From the NCBI GenBank assembly GCA_947650285.1, contig CANTFL010001254.1:1-64000 (forward strand): a DNA stretch of 64,000 bases, written 5' to 3'. How positions within the stretch are numbered: the stretch's first letter is position 1; every line of letters begins with the position of its first letter. This DNA is from Hyaloperonospora brassicae. Its lineage: Eukaryota; Oomycota; Peronosporomycetes; Peronosporales; Peronosporaceae. The notes beneath the pieces were generated by a model that did not search any database, was not told where the DNA came from, and was given only the letters and a program-made list of their open reading frames with translations. Positions 56,201 through 64,000 of this stretch are shown here, piece by piece. Both the position numbers and the translations under genes were made by a program.

Positions 56201-56665
56201 GTTGATCTGCGGCACCGATAGTAGATTCTTGCTCATGCTCGGCACAAAGAGCGCGTCCTTAATCTCGATCTTGCGCTCATCGCCGTTGGGCAGAACCACC
56301 AATTCCATGATGGTTCCCACACCCTTGATTGCAGCCTTGCTGCCATCGGCCACCGAAAGTTCGCCTTCGTCCCGCTCGTTAAGGGTCGCGAACTTGGCCT
56401 TGTCGTTGCAGATGTGGTGCGTTGCGCCGCTGTCGACCGCCCACATCCCCGGCATGCTCTTGCCGGTTGAAAGTCCACACTCAAGCGAGACTGCGAAGGC
56501 GACTCGATCCATGTACTCGTAGTCGTCCCCTTCGCTGCGCCAGTGGACATTGTTGGCCCCGCGTCCACGACCATTTCCGCCGCGTCTCGGGCTCCTTGAT
56601 TTTCCGCTTTCTGTTTGGTCCAGCACCGTTCCACCGTGTGCCCCAATTTTCCACAATACGAGCAT
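53253..56665 (-). CDS. Copia-1 copy B pol: protease, integrase, RT, RNase H (long open frame)
   Basis: The best-preserved pol in the window. The frame is open for 1,154 codons from 56,665; the annotated residues count from there, though translation would enter from gag. Protease DSGATHH lies at residues 78-84. Integrase follows: the zinc-binding [12 protein letters not shown]...CRGCQQGK (about 215-260), then [18 protein letters not shown] and [14 protein letters not shown] as the D, D and E blocks. [22 protein letters not shown] and YVDD at about 815-818. RNase [30 protein letters not shown] and EDNQSC. An extra T near 53,326 shifts the frame in MTKG, so the last 20 or so residues are wrong and translation runs into the LTR. 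Catalytic residues of all four enzymes appear intact. Confidence 0.9.
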
Positions 56666-57325
56666 TGATGCGGTTCGCGCTCAGCATTGAATGCCTTGGC
56701 TGCGTCCTCGGTCTTCACCGCCGTAGTCTTGGCACCTTGACGCTTGATATGCTCGTTCGTGAGCACCTTGACAACGTCGCGCGATCGAAGTTCAGCACTG
56801 TTCATCTCCAAGTTGAGAACGACGTTCTCGTAGCTCTTGGGGAGACTGCGCAGCAAGCAGATCGCCACGTCCTCGTCCTCCATCTTGGCGCCGATGCTGC
56901 TGAGCTTCGCGCTGATGTTGAGGACCTCGTTGCAATGGTGCAACACATTGCCGCCTTCCGCCATCTCCATGCTGAAGAGCTGGCGCTTCAAGAAGATGCG
57001 ACCGGCCTTCTGCGATCCTCCGTAGAGCGTCTTGATGCGCACCCATGCGGCCCAGGCTTCTTCGCAGTCATCAACCACGTGGTGGTAGTCCGCGTCCATA
57101 TGCAGCAAGCATAAGACCGAACGCCACGTTGCTTGCCTTGGCGTAGTCGTCCATGGCGCGTGGGTCTGCAAACGTCGGCGACGTCTCCCGGTTCACGACA
57201 TGCCACGTCGACTTCGTCAGGAACACGCCACGCATGTAGCGGCTCCATGTCGCGTAGTTGTCACCATTGAACTTGTCAATGGTGACCTTGGCATCGTGCG
57301 AGGGAGTCATGGCGCTTGGGCTCAT
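56580..57325 (-). pseudogene. Copia-1 copy B gag, two frameshifts
   Basis: The start is the ATG at 57,325 inside the primer site ([19 protein letters not shown]). The gag domain includes [29 protein letters not shown] and [20 protein letters not shown], as in UBN2/copia gag. An extra T near 57,108 and two extra bases near 56,582 shift the frame. The zinc knuckle [14 protein letters not shown] is intact just upstream of the second shift, near 56,620-56,665. Confidence 0.88.
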
Positions 57326-57329
57326 AACC
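57312..57329 (-). promoter_or_regulatory. Copia-1 B primer binding site (half-tRNA type)
   Basis: GGTTATGAGCCCAAGCGC directly follows the LTR end TCAACA. Its complement, GCGCTTGGGCTCATAACC, reads as the 5' strand and loop of a tRNA-Met anticodon arm (stem TTGGG, loop CTCATAA with anticodon CAT). The gag ATG at 57,325 lies inside the site. Confidence 0.8.
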
Positions 57330-57609
57330 TGTTGATGCGTCGGAAGCTGAGGCGGGCAAGAGAGTCTGCACTTGGACGAGCCGAAGAGAAGACACTTGCT
57401 CTGAAGAATGGAAATTGGAAAGTGATTGATTCATAGGTCTTAACTCTGCCTACCCTAGACTGCATCCAATCACATGGTGCATCTAATCAACCTGATTTAC
57501 ACGCGTCCAATCATCCTACGCGTCTAATCATCTCTGAGGTAATTACCGACGTAAGAACTATCCCGTAAGAACTACGCTTAAGTTCGGATTGTACCGGTAA
57601 CCCTCAATA
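57330..57609 (-). repeat. Copia-1 B 5' LTR, B-type
   Basis: This 280-bp LTR starts TGTTGATGCGTCGGAAG and ends CCCTCAATA (plus orientation). The 170 bases farthest from the primer site are nearly identical to the A/C-type LTR; the 110 bases near the primer site are clearly diverged and match element E at 8,435 instead. Confidence 0.85.
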
Positions 57610-58251
57610 GTAAAGCCGAACATTAGAAGTCATATCGATTCGAGGAAGTGTCAACCGGAGCGATCACGATCAGTCGCGACGCCACGCTAATGGAAGACAA
57701 GTTTAATGAAGTTCCGCGCAACTAAAACGATGAGTCAAGTGTCGTTGAATTTGAGGATCAAGACGAGGACGAAGATAAAGAAGAAGGTAAAACTGACATT
57801 GACATGGACTCGAGCGACGATGACGACCAAGGCACCAGGTCTTCGAAGAACAACAACAAGCAACACACGCGCACAAAATTACTTGAGAAAGCTTTCGCCA
57901 TTCCAAGTCCCAAGCGAAGAACGTACAAATGTTCGTCGCTTGAGCATGTGTCAGCGGCTGCGATTGATTTTGAAGCAGCCTACATAGTTGATCTAGTGGG
58001 GAAAATGCCGACTACATTCAAGTCGGCGATGGAATCAAGCGACTCCGGCAAGTGGAAAGAAGCGTGTGACTTGGAGTTCGACTCGCTTCAGAGAAACGAC
58101 ACGTGGTAGATCGTGCCTCTTCCGAAAGGTCGCAAAGCCATCGGGTGCCGATGGGTGTTTTGCGTCAAGGAAAATCAAGCTGGCGAAGTTGAACGTTTCA
58201 AGGCAAGACTGGTGGCCAAAGGATTCTCACAGAAATGTCGGAGTTGATTAT
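57610..58251 (+). pseudogene. Copia-2 pol fragment, upstream of the C insertion
   Basis: The frame starts at the end of the integrase region (AEH, stop, KSYRFEE; compare SEHDRAYRFED at 10,850). It continues with TISRDATLMEDKF, an acidic linker (SSVVEFEDQDEDEDKEEGK, SSDDDDQGT) and the beginning of RT: AAYIVDLVGKMPTTFKSAME, SGKWKEACDLEF, a TAG, then [20 protein letters not shown] and [15 protein letters not shown]. The last codons before element C are GVDY. Coding resumes at 62,910. Upstream Copia-2 sequence is missing, because copy B abuts at 57,609. Confidence 0.88.
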
Positions 58252-58550
58252 TGTTGACGGTATGGCACGGACGTGACGAGAAGACCGGAAGAGACCGAAG
58301 GGAGCGAAGAGGCTTGAGGAGCGGAGCAGAGAACACTTGCTCGGCAGAAGGAGGATTCGAAAGTGATTGATTCATAGGTCTTAACTCTGCCTACCCTAGA
58401 CTGCATCCAATCACATGGTGCATCTAATCAACCTGATTTACACGCGTCCAATCATCCTACGCGTCTAATCATCTCTGAGGTAATTACCGACGTAAGAACT
58501 ATCCCGTAAGAACTACGCTTAAGTTCGGATTGTACCGGTAACCCTCAACA
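58252..58550 (-). repeat. Copia-1 C 3' LTR
   Basis: It runs from TGTTGACGG to CCCTCAACA in plus orientation. On the minus strand it is preceded by the polypurine tract GAGGGGGCG, which overlaps the polyprotein stop codon TGA at 58,558-58,560. Confidence 0.92.
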
Positions 58551-58557
58551 CGCCCCC

Positions 58558-59592
58558 TCAATCCGAACTCGCACAGATCCCGAGAGCCGCCGTCATCTCC
58601 TTGTGGCGTGGCCCGTGAAGTCCCTTCGTCATGATGTCCGCCAACATCACCGCAGTCTCGCAGTACTCGAGCTTCACTTCACCGCGCTTGACTTCATCGC
58701 GGATGTGATGGTACTTGATGTCGATATGCTTGGCGCGGCCGTGGTTGACCGGGTTCTTCGTCATCTTGATACACGATTGATTGTCTTCACGGATGACGAG
58801 CTCCGGTCCTTCCTCGTTGGCAGCCATCATGATCTCACAAAGCAGACGATGAATCCACTTGCCCTCTTGAATCGCCAAGCTGAGTGCGATGTATTCGGCT
58901 TCACTCGTGGACAACGAAACACTTGGCTGTTTCTTGCTGCCCCAACTCACTGGCGCACCAAGCAGCATGAACGTGTACCCCGAAGTTGACTTGCGGTCGG
59001 CAAGATCACCAGCCCAGTCCGCATCCGAATATCCACGAAAGTCGATCTTGTTGCTTGGCTTGTAGCAAAGCCCATGCGTCCTGGTGCCTTGTAGGTATCG
59101 TAGGATACGCTTGACCGCAACCCAGTGTTCTTCTTGGGGATTCTCCATGAACCGCGACACATAGCCCACAGCGAACGCAATGTCCGGGCGCGTTGCAGTG
59201 GTCAGGTGCATCAACGCACCAACAGCTTCGCGAAAAGGAGCATCGACCTTGGTGGCTGCATCGCTTGACACAAGTCGAGAGCTCATGTCGACTGGACTTG
59301 CGACTGCCTTGCAATCATCCATGCCAAAGCGCTTGAGTATGTCATCGACATACCGACGCTGACATAGTGTCACGCTTCCATCTGCGCCATCCAAAAGCTC
59401 GATGCCAAGCACAAATGCACATTTGCCGCTGTCAGTCATCTCGAATCGTGTCTTCAGGTCGATCTTGGTGCGTGCAATAAGCTCGCATGAGCTGCCGGTG
59501 ATCAACACGTCATCCACGTACACCAGTAGCAGCACGCATTGCCCTTCCACAATCCTTATGTAGAGACACGGGTCGAGGCTTGACGCTTGGAA
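58558..59592 (-). pseudogene. Copia-1 C pol, last part: RT end and RNase H
   Basis: The third frame of the polyprotein starts where an extra A (near 59,592, after FVCAIG) shifts translation. It holds [32 protein letters not shown] (the RT catalytic loop), FVLGIELLDGADGSVTLCQR, and RNase H with [37 protein letters not shown] and [13 protein letters not shown]. It ends LGICASSD and a TGA in the polypurine tract. Catalytic residues look intact. Confidence 0.9.
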
Positions 59593-61441
59593 TTCCAATG
59601 GCGCACACGAACTCGTCAAAAGTTTCGTTCCATACGCGCGACGCTTGCTTTAGTCCGTAGATTGCCTTCACCAATTCCAGACAATCGAAGGAGCCCTCCA
59701 ATTCCACGCCTTTAGGGATGACGCAGAACACTTGTTCCTTCATGACACCATACAGGAATGCCGTCACCACGTCGAGTTGGTCGATGGTCCATCCGAAATA
59801 CTTGGCGACTGCAATCACCATGCGCAGCGTCACGTACTTGACCACGGGCGAGAACGTTTCCGTGTAGTCGATCCCGTACTTTTGCTTGAAACCCTTTGCC
59901 ACAAGACGCGCCTTGTACTTGTCGATTGATCCGTCCGCTTTGCGCTTGATCTTGAAGACCCACTTCGTGCCAATGGCGCGATGTCCTTTAGGCAGCTTGG
60001 CTGCGCGGAACACTCCACGAAGTCGCATCGATTCGAGTTCCGCTTGGATGGCTTCACGCCAATGCACTTGATCAGGACCGCTCACCGCAGCTTCAAAAGT
60101 CGGTGGCTCGGATAAGTCCACTGCTGTTTCGATAGCGTTCGCACTCGCACGCCAAAATACAGGCGGAGTCGATGCATCAGCATTCTTCGTTTCTTCTTCT
60201 TCTTCTTGGTGGGCCGTGTAGTTATCTGGCGCACTCGATTCTTCTAGTCCAGGCCGTTGACGCACTGTGCGCGTGGGAGGAGCTGGTACTTCTTTGTCAT
60301 TTGGACGACTCTTGCGCTTGCCTGTTTGCTTGTACTGCGCTTGACCCGGCGCTTCATCATCCAGCTCGAGGGAGTCAAAGTCAATGTCATCGGCATCTTC
60401 ATTGGTGGTTGGCGGCGAAAGTCCAAAGACGGACTCGTCAAAGTTGACATCGCGACTGATGACCACCTGCCCCGCCTCGATGTCATAAACGCGATACGCT
60501 TTGGATGCTTCTTCGTAGCCCAAGAATATCCCAGTGCGAGCCTTGGGATCCCACTTGAGTCGCTTCTCCTTTGGTGTCAGTATGTAAACCTGACAACCGA
60601 ACACCCGCATGTGCTTGACACTTGGCTTAGAGTTGTAGACGATCTCGAACGGAGTCTTGTGCACAACCTTAGGCGACGGCAGACGGTTCTTGACGTAGAT
60701 TGCCGTCATTGCTGCTTCGGCCCAGAAGCACTTTTCTAGCTTCGCATGGTGGAGCATGCTGCGACCAATCGTGACGATGGTCCGAATGGCGCGCTCCGCC
60801 GTGCCGTTCGTCTGGTGTGCATATGGCACCGTCGTCTGCTGTTCAATGCCTTTGTCTTCGTAGAATTCTTGAAGCGAGTTGGTTGCGAACTCGCGGGCTC
60901 CGTCGTGTCGGACGAACTTGACCTTCTTGCCAAACTGCGCTTGCACCATCTTGATGTATCGTGTGATGTGGTTCTCACTCTCAGACTTCACGCGTAGACA
61001 GAAGCCCTTCATGCATCCACTGGCTTCGTCCACGATCAGCAGTAGATACTTGCTGCCACCCAGAGAATTCATCTCCATGGGTCCGCAGATGTCGACGTGA
61101 AGTAGCTCAAATGTGTCGTATCTGCGCTTGTCTTGGTTGCGTGGGAATGGTTTTTGGACCATTTTCCCTTGTTGGCATCCTCGACATGCGCTTGATCCAC
61201 TTGACTTGAGAGGTACCTTTACATCCTTGATCATGTTCGTCGCCACCATTTTGCGAAGTACATCAGCTGGAGCGTGTCCCATCCGCGCATGTAAGTCGAC
61301 ACCGTTGTTTCCGCTTGTTGTCGCATTGGCCGATCGATGAGCTCTGTGAAGCCAGTAAAGACCATCCACAAGATCTGCTGTTGCCACCACTTGTTGCGAT
61401 CCTTTGCGAGCGACAAACATCTTGGTCCCGTCGAACACCAA
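59592..61441 (-). pseudogene. Copia-1 C pol, middle part: integrase and RT N-terminal half
   Basis: From an extra base near 61,440 downwards: the end of protease, the integrase zinc-binding region ([20 protein letters not shown]), and the core with [18 protein letters not shown] and [14 protein letters not shown]. The integrase tail carries [19 protein letters not shown]. An acidic linker with a short poly-Glu run follows, and then RT with [13 protein letters not shown] and [16 protein letters not shown]. The frame is uninterrupted for about 620 codons. Confidence 0.9.
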
Positions 61442-62600
61442 CTTGAAGCTTGCCGTGCTTGTTGATCTGCGGTACCGAAAGGAGATTCTTGCTCATGCTT
61501 GGTACGTAAAGCACGTTCTTGATCTCGATTTCGCGCTCTTCACCGTCGGGCAGAACCACCTTTTCAAAGATAGTTCCAACACCCTTGATGGCCACTTTGT
61601 TGCCATCCGCCACCAAGATTTCACCGTCGTTGCGCTTGTTCAGGCTTGCAAACTTGGTCTTGTCGTGGCATATGTGGTGTGCTGCACCACTGTCGACGGC
61701 CCACATTCCGGACACGTCCTTCTTCGCTGAGAGTCCACACTCCAACGAAACTGCAAACGCTACTTGATCGTAGTCGCTGTCTTCATCACGATATTGTCCC
61801 CACTGGACATTGTTCGCCCCGCGTCCACGACCATTGCCGCCGCGTCGGGCTCCTCGACTTTCATTCTTCTGCTTGGTCCAACAGCGATCCACGGTGTGTC
61901 CCACCTTCCCACAGTAGGTGCACTTGTATGGTTCGCGCTCAGTGTTGAAGGCCTTGGCTGCATCTTCAGTCTTGACCATCGTCGCTGTTGTTGTCACCTT
62001 CTCCCCTTGGCGCTTGACGTGCTCATTCGTGAGCACCTTCACCACGTCTGGGGTACGAAGCTCTGTGCTGCTCATCTCCAAGTTCAGAACAACGTTCTCA
62101 AAACTCTTAGGGAGGCTGAGCAGCAGGCAAATTGCAACGTCCTCGTCCTCCATCTTCGCGCCGATGCTGCTAAGCTTGGCGGCGATGTTCAGGACCTCGT
62201 TGCAGTGATGCATGACGTTAGCGCCTTCAGCCATCTTCATGCTGAAGAGTTGCCGCTTGAGGTAGATCCTTCCCGCTTTCTGGGATCCACCGTACAGCAC
62301 CTTCAGGCGTTGCCACGCAACCCACGCTTCCTCGCAGTTGTCGACCACATGGTGGTAATCCGCACCCATGTGCAGCAACATCATTCCAAACGAGATGTTG
62401 CTGGTCTTGACGTAGTCGTCCTGCGCCCGAGGGTCCACATACGTCGGGGAGCTTTCCCGGTTGACAGCGTGCCACACTGACTTCTTCAGGAACACGCCAC
62501 GCATGTATCGACTCCAAGTCGAATAGTTATCCCCCTCGAACTTATCGATGAGGACGCTGGAGGATGCGTGGCTGGCAGAAGACATCGCGCTTGGGCTCAT
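61440..62600 (-). pseudogene. Copia-1 C gag and protease
   Basis: I start at the ATG at 62,600 inside the primer site ([13 protein letters not shown]). The frame is open further upstream from an ATG at 62,729, but those 43 codons lie in the LTR. The same start is used in copy B, where the LTR frame differs, which supports this choice. Gag: [56 protein letters not shown]. Zinc knuckle [14 protein letters not shown] at 61,881-61,922. Protease [15 protein letters not shown] at about 61,670-61,696. An extra base near 61,440 (CACCAACTTG versus CACAACTTG in copy A) breaks the frame. Confidence 0.9.
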
Positions 62601-62604
62601 AACC
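62587..62604 (-). promoter_or_regulatory. Copia-1 C primer binding site (half-tRNA type)
   Basis: GGTTATGAGCCCAAGCGC starts immediately after the LTR. It is complementary to the anticodon stem and loop of a tRNA with CAT anticodon and not to a tRNA 3' end. The same primer strategy is established for Drosophila copia, which uses a 5' half of initiator tRNA-Met. The gag ATG (62,598-62,600) is part of this site. Confidence 0.8.
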
Positions 62605-62904
62605 TGTTGACGGTATGGCACGGACGTGACGAGAAGACCGGAAGAGACCGGAGGGAGCGAAGAGGCTTGAGGAGCGGAGCAGAGAACACTTGCTCGGCTA
62701 GAAGGAGGATTCGAAAGTGATTGATTCATAGGTCTTAACTCTGCCTACCCTCGACTGCATCCAATCACATGGTGCATCTAATCAACCTGATTTACACGCG
62801 TCCAATCATCCTACGCGTCTAATCATCTCTGAGGTAATTACCGACGTAAGAACTATCTCGTAAAAACTACGCTTAAGTTCGGATTGTACCGGTAACCCTT
62901 AACA
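62605..62904 (-). repeat. Copia-1 C 5' LTR
   Basis: This 300-bp LTR starts TGTTGACGG and ends CCCTTAACA in plus orientation, followed by ATTAT and the resumed Copia-2 RT. On the minus strand it should carry the promoter; no TATA box or initiator was clear enough to mark. Confidence 0.92.
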
Positions 62905-63335
62905 ATTATGAAGAAACGTTCGCACCAGTGGCCAAGTACACCTCGATTCGCGTGGTGCTCAGCATGCCGTCAAAGTACGGCCTCATGCTACATCAAATGG
63001 ACGTCAAATCAGCGTTTCTTAACGGTTCCCTCGACGAAGACATCTACATGGACCAGCCGGACAAATACCGGGATGAAAAACAGCTGGACCATGTGTGCAA
63101 GCTAAAGTGATCGCTCTACGGCTTGAAGCAATCGCCACGCATGTGGAATCAAACTATCGATGGGTTCATGATCAAGATGGGATTCAAGAAGTGCGAATCG
63201 GACCACCGCATCTACATCAAGCGAGACGACCAAGACATGATTCTCGTGGTGCTCTACGTCGATGATATTATCCTTGACAGCAGCAACAGCGAACTGCTCA
63301 AGTCAACCAAGATGGCGCTGAACACACGTTTCGAG
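62905..63335 (+). pseudogene. Copia-2 pol fragment, downstream of the C insertion
   Basis: The sequence resumes the RT after element C: YEETFAPVAKYTSIRVVLSM, LMLHQMDVKSAFLNGSLDED, a TGA where Arg or Lys stands in relatives (before SLYGLKQSPRMWNQ), then VLYVDDIILDSSNSELL and ALNTRFE. It ends abruptly at the LINE fragment near 63,335. Together with 57,610-58,251 this was one RT gene before insertion of C. Confidence 0.88.
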
Positions 63336-64000
63336 AAGCAGAGCAATGGATCCCTGTAGATCGATGTCCAAGGTTGCTGCTTTACGTAACTCCGTGAAAA
63401 TATCAAGAGCCGCATTGATTGAGCGCTGCGGGGATAATACAAATTGAACTGGCAGAAGAGAAGAGGCAGCATTGGCCGAACCAGAAACAATATTTTTGGT
63501 AAATAGATTTAAGTCGCTGTTGAGCAGCGCGACCAGGCGATGATCAAGCGGCAAGGCGGACAACGCATTTTTCTTCAAATACAGAACATTCGCTTCGACG
63601 ACCGAAGCCAGAAACAAGCTTCATTTAAGCCATCTAGTGTACAATGAAGCGAAAAGTGACGAAAGAGCGATTGCGTGATCCCTGTCGAAAATTTGTTGAT
63701 TTCATCCCGCCTTGCAGCTTTCCCACATTTGAGCTTCTTCAAAGCCGAAATTAATTCGTAGGGAGAAATGTCCGACGTCACGGTAGTCATCAATCCGGTC
63801 CGGACCGGGAGGCCTTGGCAATAAATGCATCGGTGCGTCCGGGATCGAAAACGAATGAGTATTGTACGCTCCCGGCCTTCAGCCATTTCATCAGCCAATT
63901 CCTAACACCCCTTCGATCCGTATGTAGCCTTTCCACCCAGGAAAACGCTAGCGTTGTCATGACATTTTGCTGACACCCGAGCGTAGAAAAGTCGTGACTT
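63336..64000 (-). pseudogene. LINE (non-LTR retrotransposon) reverse transcriptase fragment
   Basis: On the minus strand two overlapping frames encode a non-LTR RT. The upstream one (63,575-63,898) contains DISPYELISALKKLKCGKAA then DEINKF, the RT0/RT1 region with the typical GKA(A)GPDE block here reading GKAARRDE. The downstream one (63,336-63,617) contains EANVLYLKKNALSALPLDHR, ALLNSDLNLFTK, LSPQRSINAALDIFTELRKA and LDIDLQGSIALLL. The next expected block, F-KAYDS, is cut off where Copia-2 sequence begins. A frameshift lies near 63,600. The 63,900-64,000 end is probably more of the same element but unreadable. Confidence 0.8.

Larger units (their letters stand above)
52953..57609 (-). mobile_element. 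Copia-1 copy B, LTR to LTR
   Basis: A full-length Ty1/copia element in structure: 5' LTR 57,330-57,609, primer site 57,312-57,329, one polyprotein frame order gag-protease-integrase-RT-RNase H, polypurine tract, 3' LTR. The two LTRs are not a matched pair: the last 110 bases next to the primer site are of different subtype. No target duplication can be read, because the 3' LTR continues into copy A. Confidence 0.88.
58252..62904 (-). mobile_element. Copia-1 copy C: complete element with ATTAT target duplication
   Basis: A 4,653-bp Ty1/copia element. The LTRs are 58,252-58,550 and 62,605-62,904, with about seven differences between them by eye (about 2%). A 5-bp duplication ATTAT (58,247-58,251 and 62,905-62,909) proves clean insertion into the Copia-2 RT. 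Interior: primer site, gag-pol polyprotein on the minus strand in three frames because of two single-base insertions, polypurine tract TGAGGGGGCG. Confidence 0.93.

Noticed and set aside
62601..62729. 43-codon N-terminal extension of copia C gag
   Set aside because: It lies in the LTR, and copy B keeps only the start inside the primer site; the ATG in the primer site is the shared one.

Overview
The window looks like a gene-poor, transposon-packed stretch of a eukaryotic genome. I infer an oomycete of the Phytophthora type, because the Ty3/gypsy polyproteins (chromodomain integrase tail, gag with a CNRC/CIRC-type zinc knuckle) and the copia polyproteins read like families typical of that group. 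No ribosomal RNA or organellar marker confirms this. Nearly everything recognisable is retrotransposon DNA in successive nested layers. Only one intact, host-like gene stands out: a 231-residue secreted protein at 42,727-43,422.

Layout. 1-0.8 kb: minus-strand Copia-1 fragment. 0.8-5.2 kb: degraded DNA with tandem repeats and short gag-like remnants. 5.17-8.6 kb: minus-strand Copia-1 element E, with gag deleted. 8.6-11.1 kb: minus-strand Copia-2 pol fragment, ending at an oppositely oriented LTR piece and a hairpin. 11.4-12.5 kb: plus-strand gypsy-type ORF remnant. 12.7-22.65 kb: Gypsy-1, minus strand, decayed, with a 1.2 kb 5' LTR and a tRNA-derived SINE-like insert in its RNase H region. 23.5-39.9 kb: Gypsy-2, minus strand, decayed, with a 1.2 kb 5' LTR. 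Its gag zinc knuckle is split by element D (28,793-37,680), a young 8.9 kb LTR element that encodes gag-like, repeat and integrase-tail sequence but no visible protease, reverse transcriptase or integrase core.

40-46.3 kb: mostly featureless, with the secreted-protein gene flanked by coding-like minus-strand remnants. 46.35-48.1 kb: decayed MULE transposase. 48.26-51.33 kb: a solo Gypsy-1 LTR (CATA target duplication) containing a solo D LTR. 51.57-57.61 kb: two minus-strand Copia-1 copies, A and B, sharing one LTR. 57.61-63.34 kb: a plus-strand Copia-2 split by complete Copia-1 element C (58,252-62,904, ATTAT target duplication). 63.34 kb to the end: minus-strand LINE reverse-transcriptase fragment.

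How the parts relate. All Copia-1 copies with an intact 5' junction carry a primer site that pairs with the anticodon arm of a methionine tRNA, and the gag start codon lies inside that site. Single-base frameshifts split every polyprotein, but copy B keeps an uninterrupted 1,154-codon protease-integrase-RT-RNase H frame. Element D shares LTR ends, primer-site context and the integrase tail with Gypsy-1. It is best read as a non-autonomous relative that would need enzymes from such a partner. Assignments rest on motif recognition and comparison of copies within the window, without database searches.
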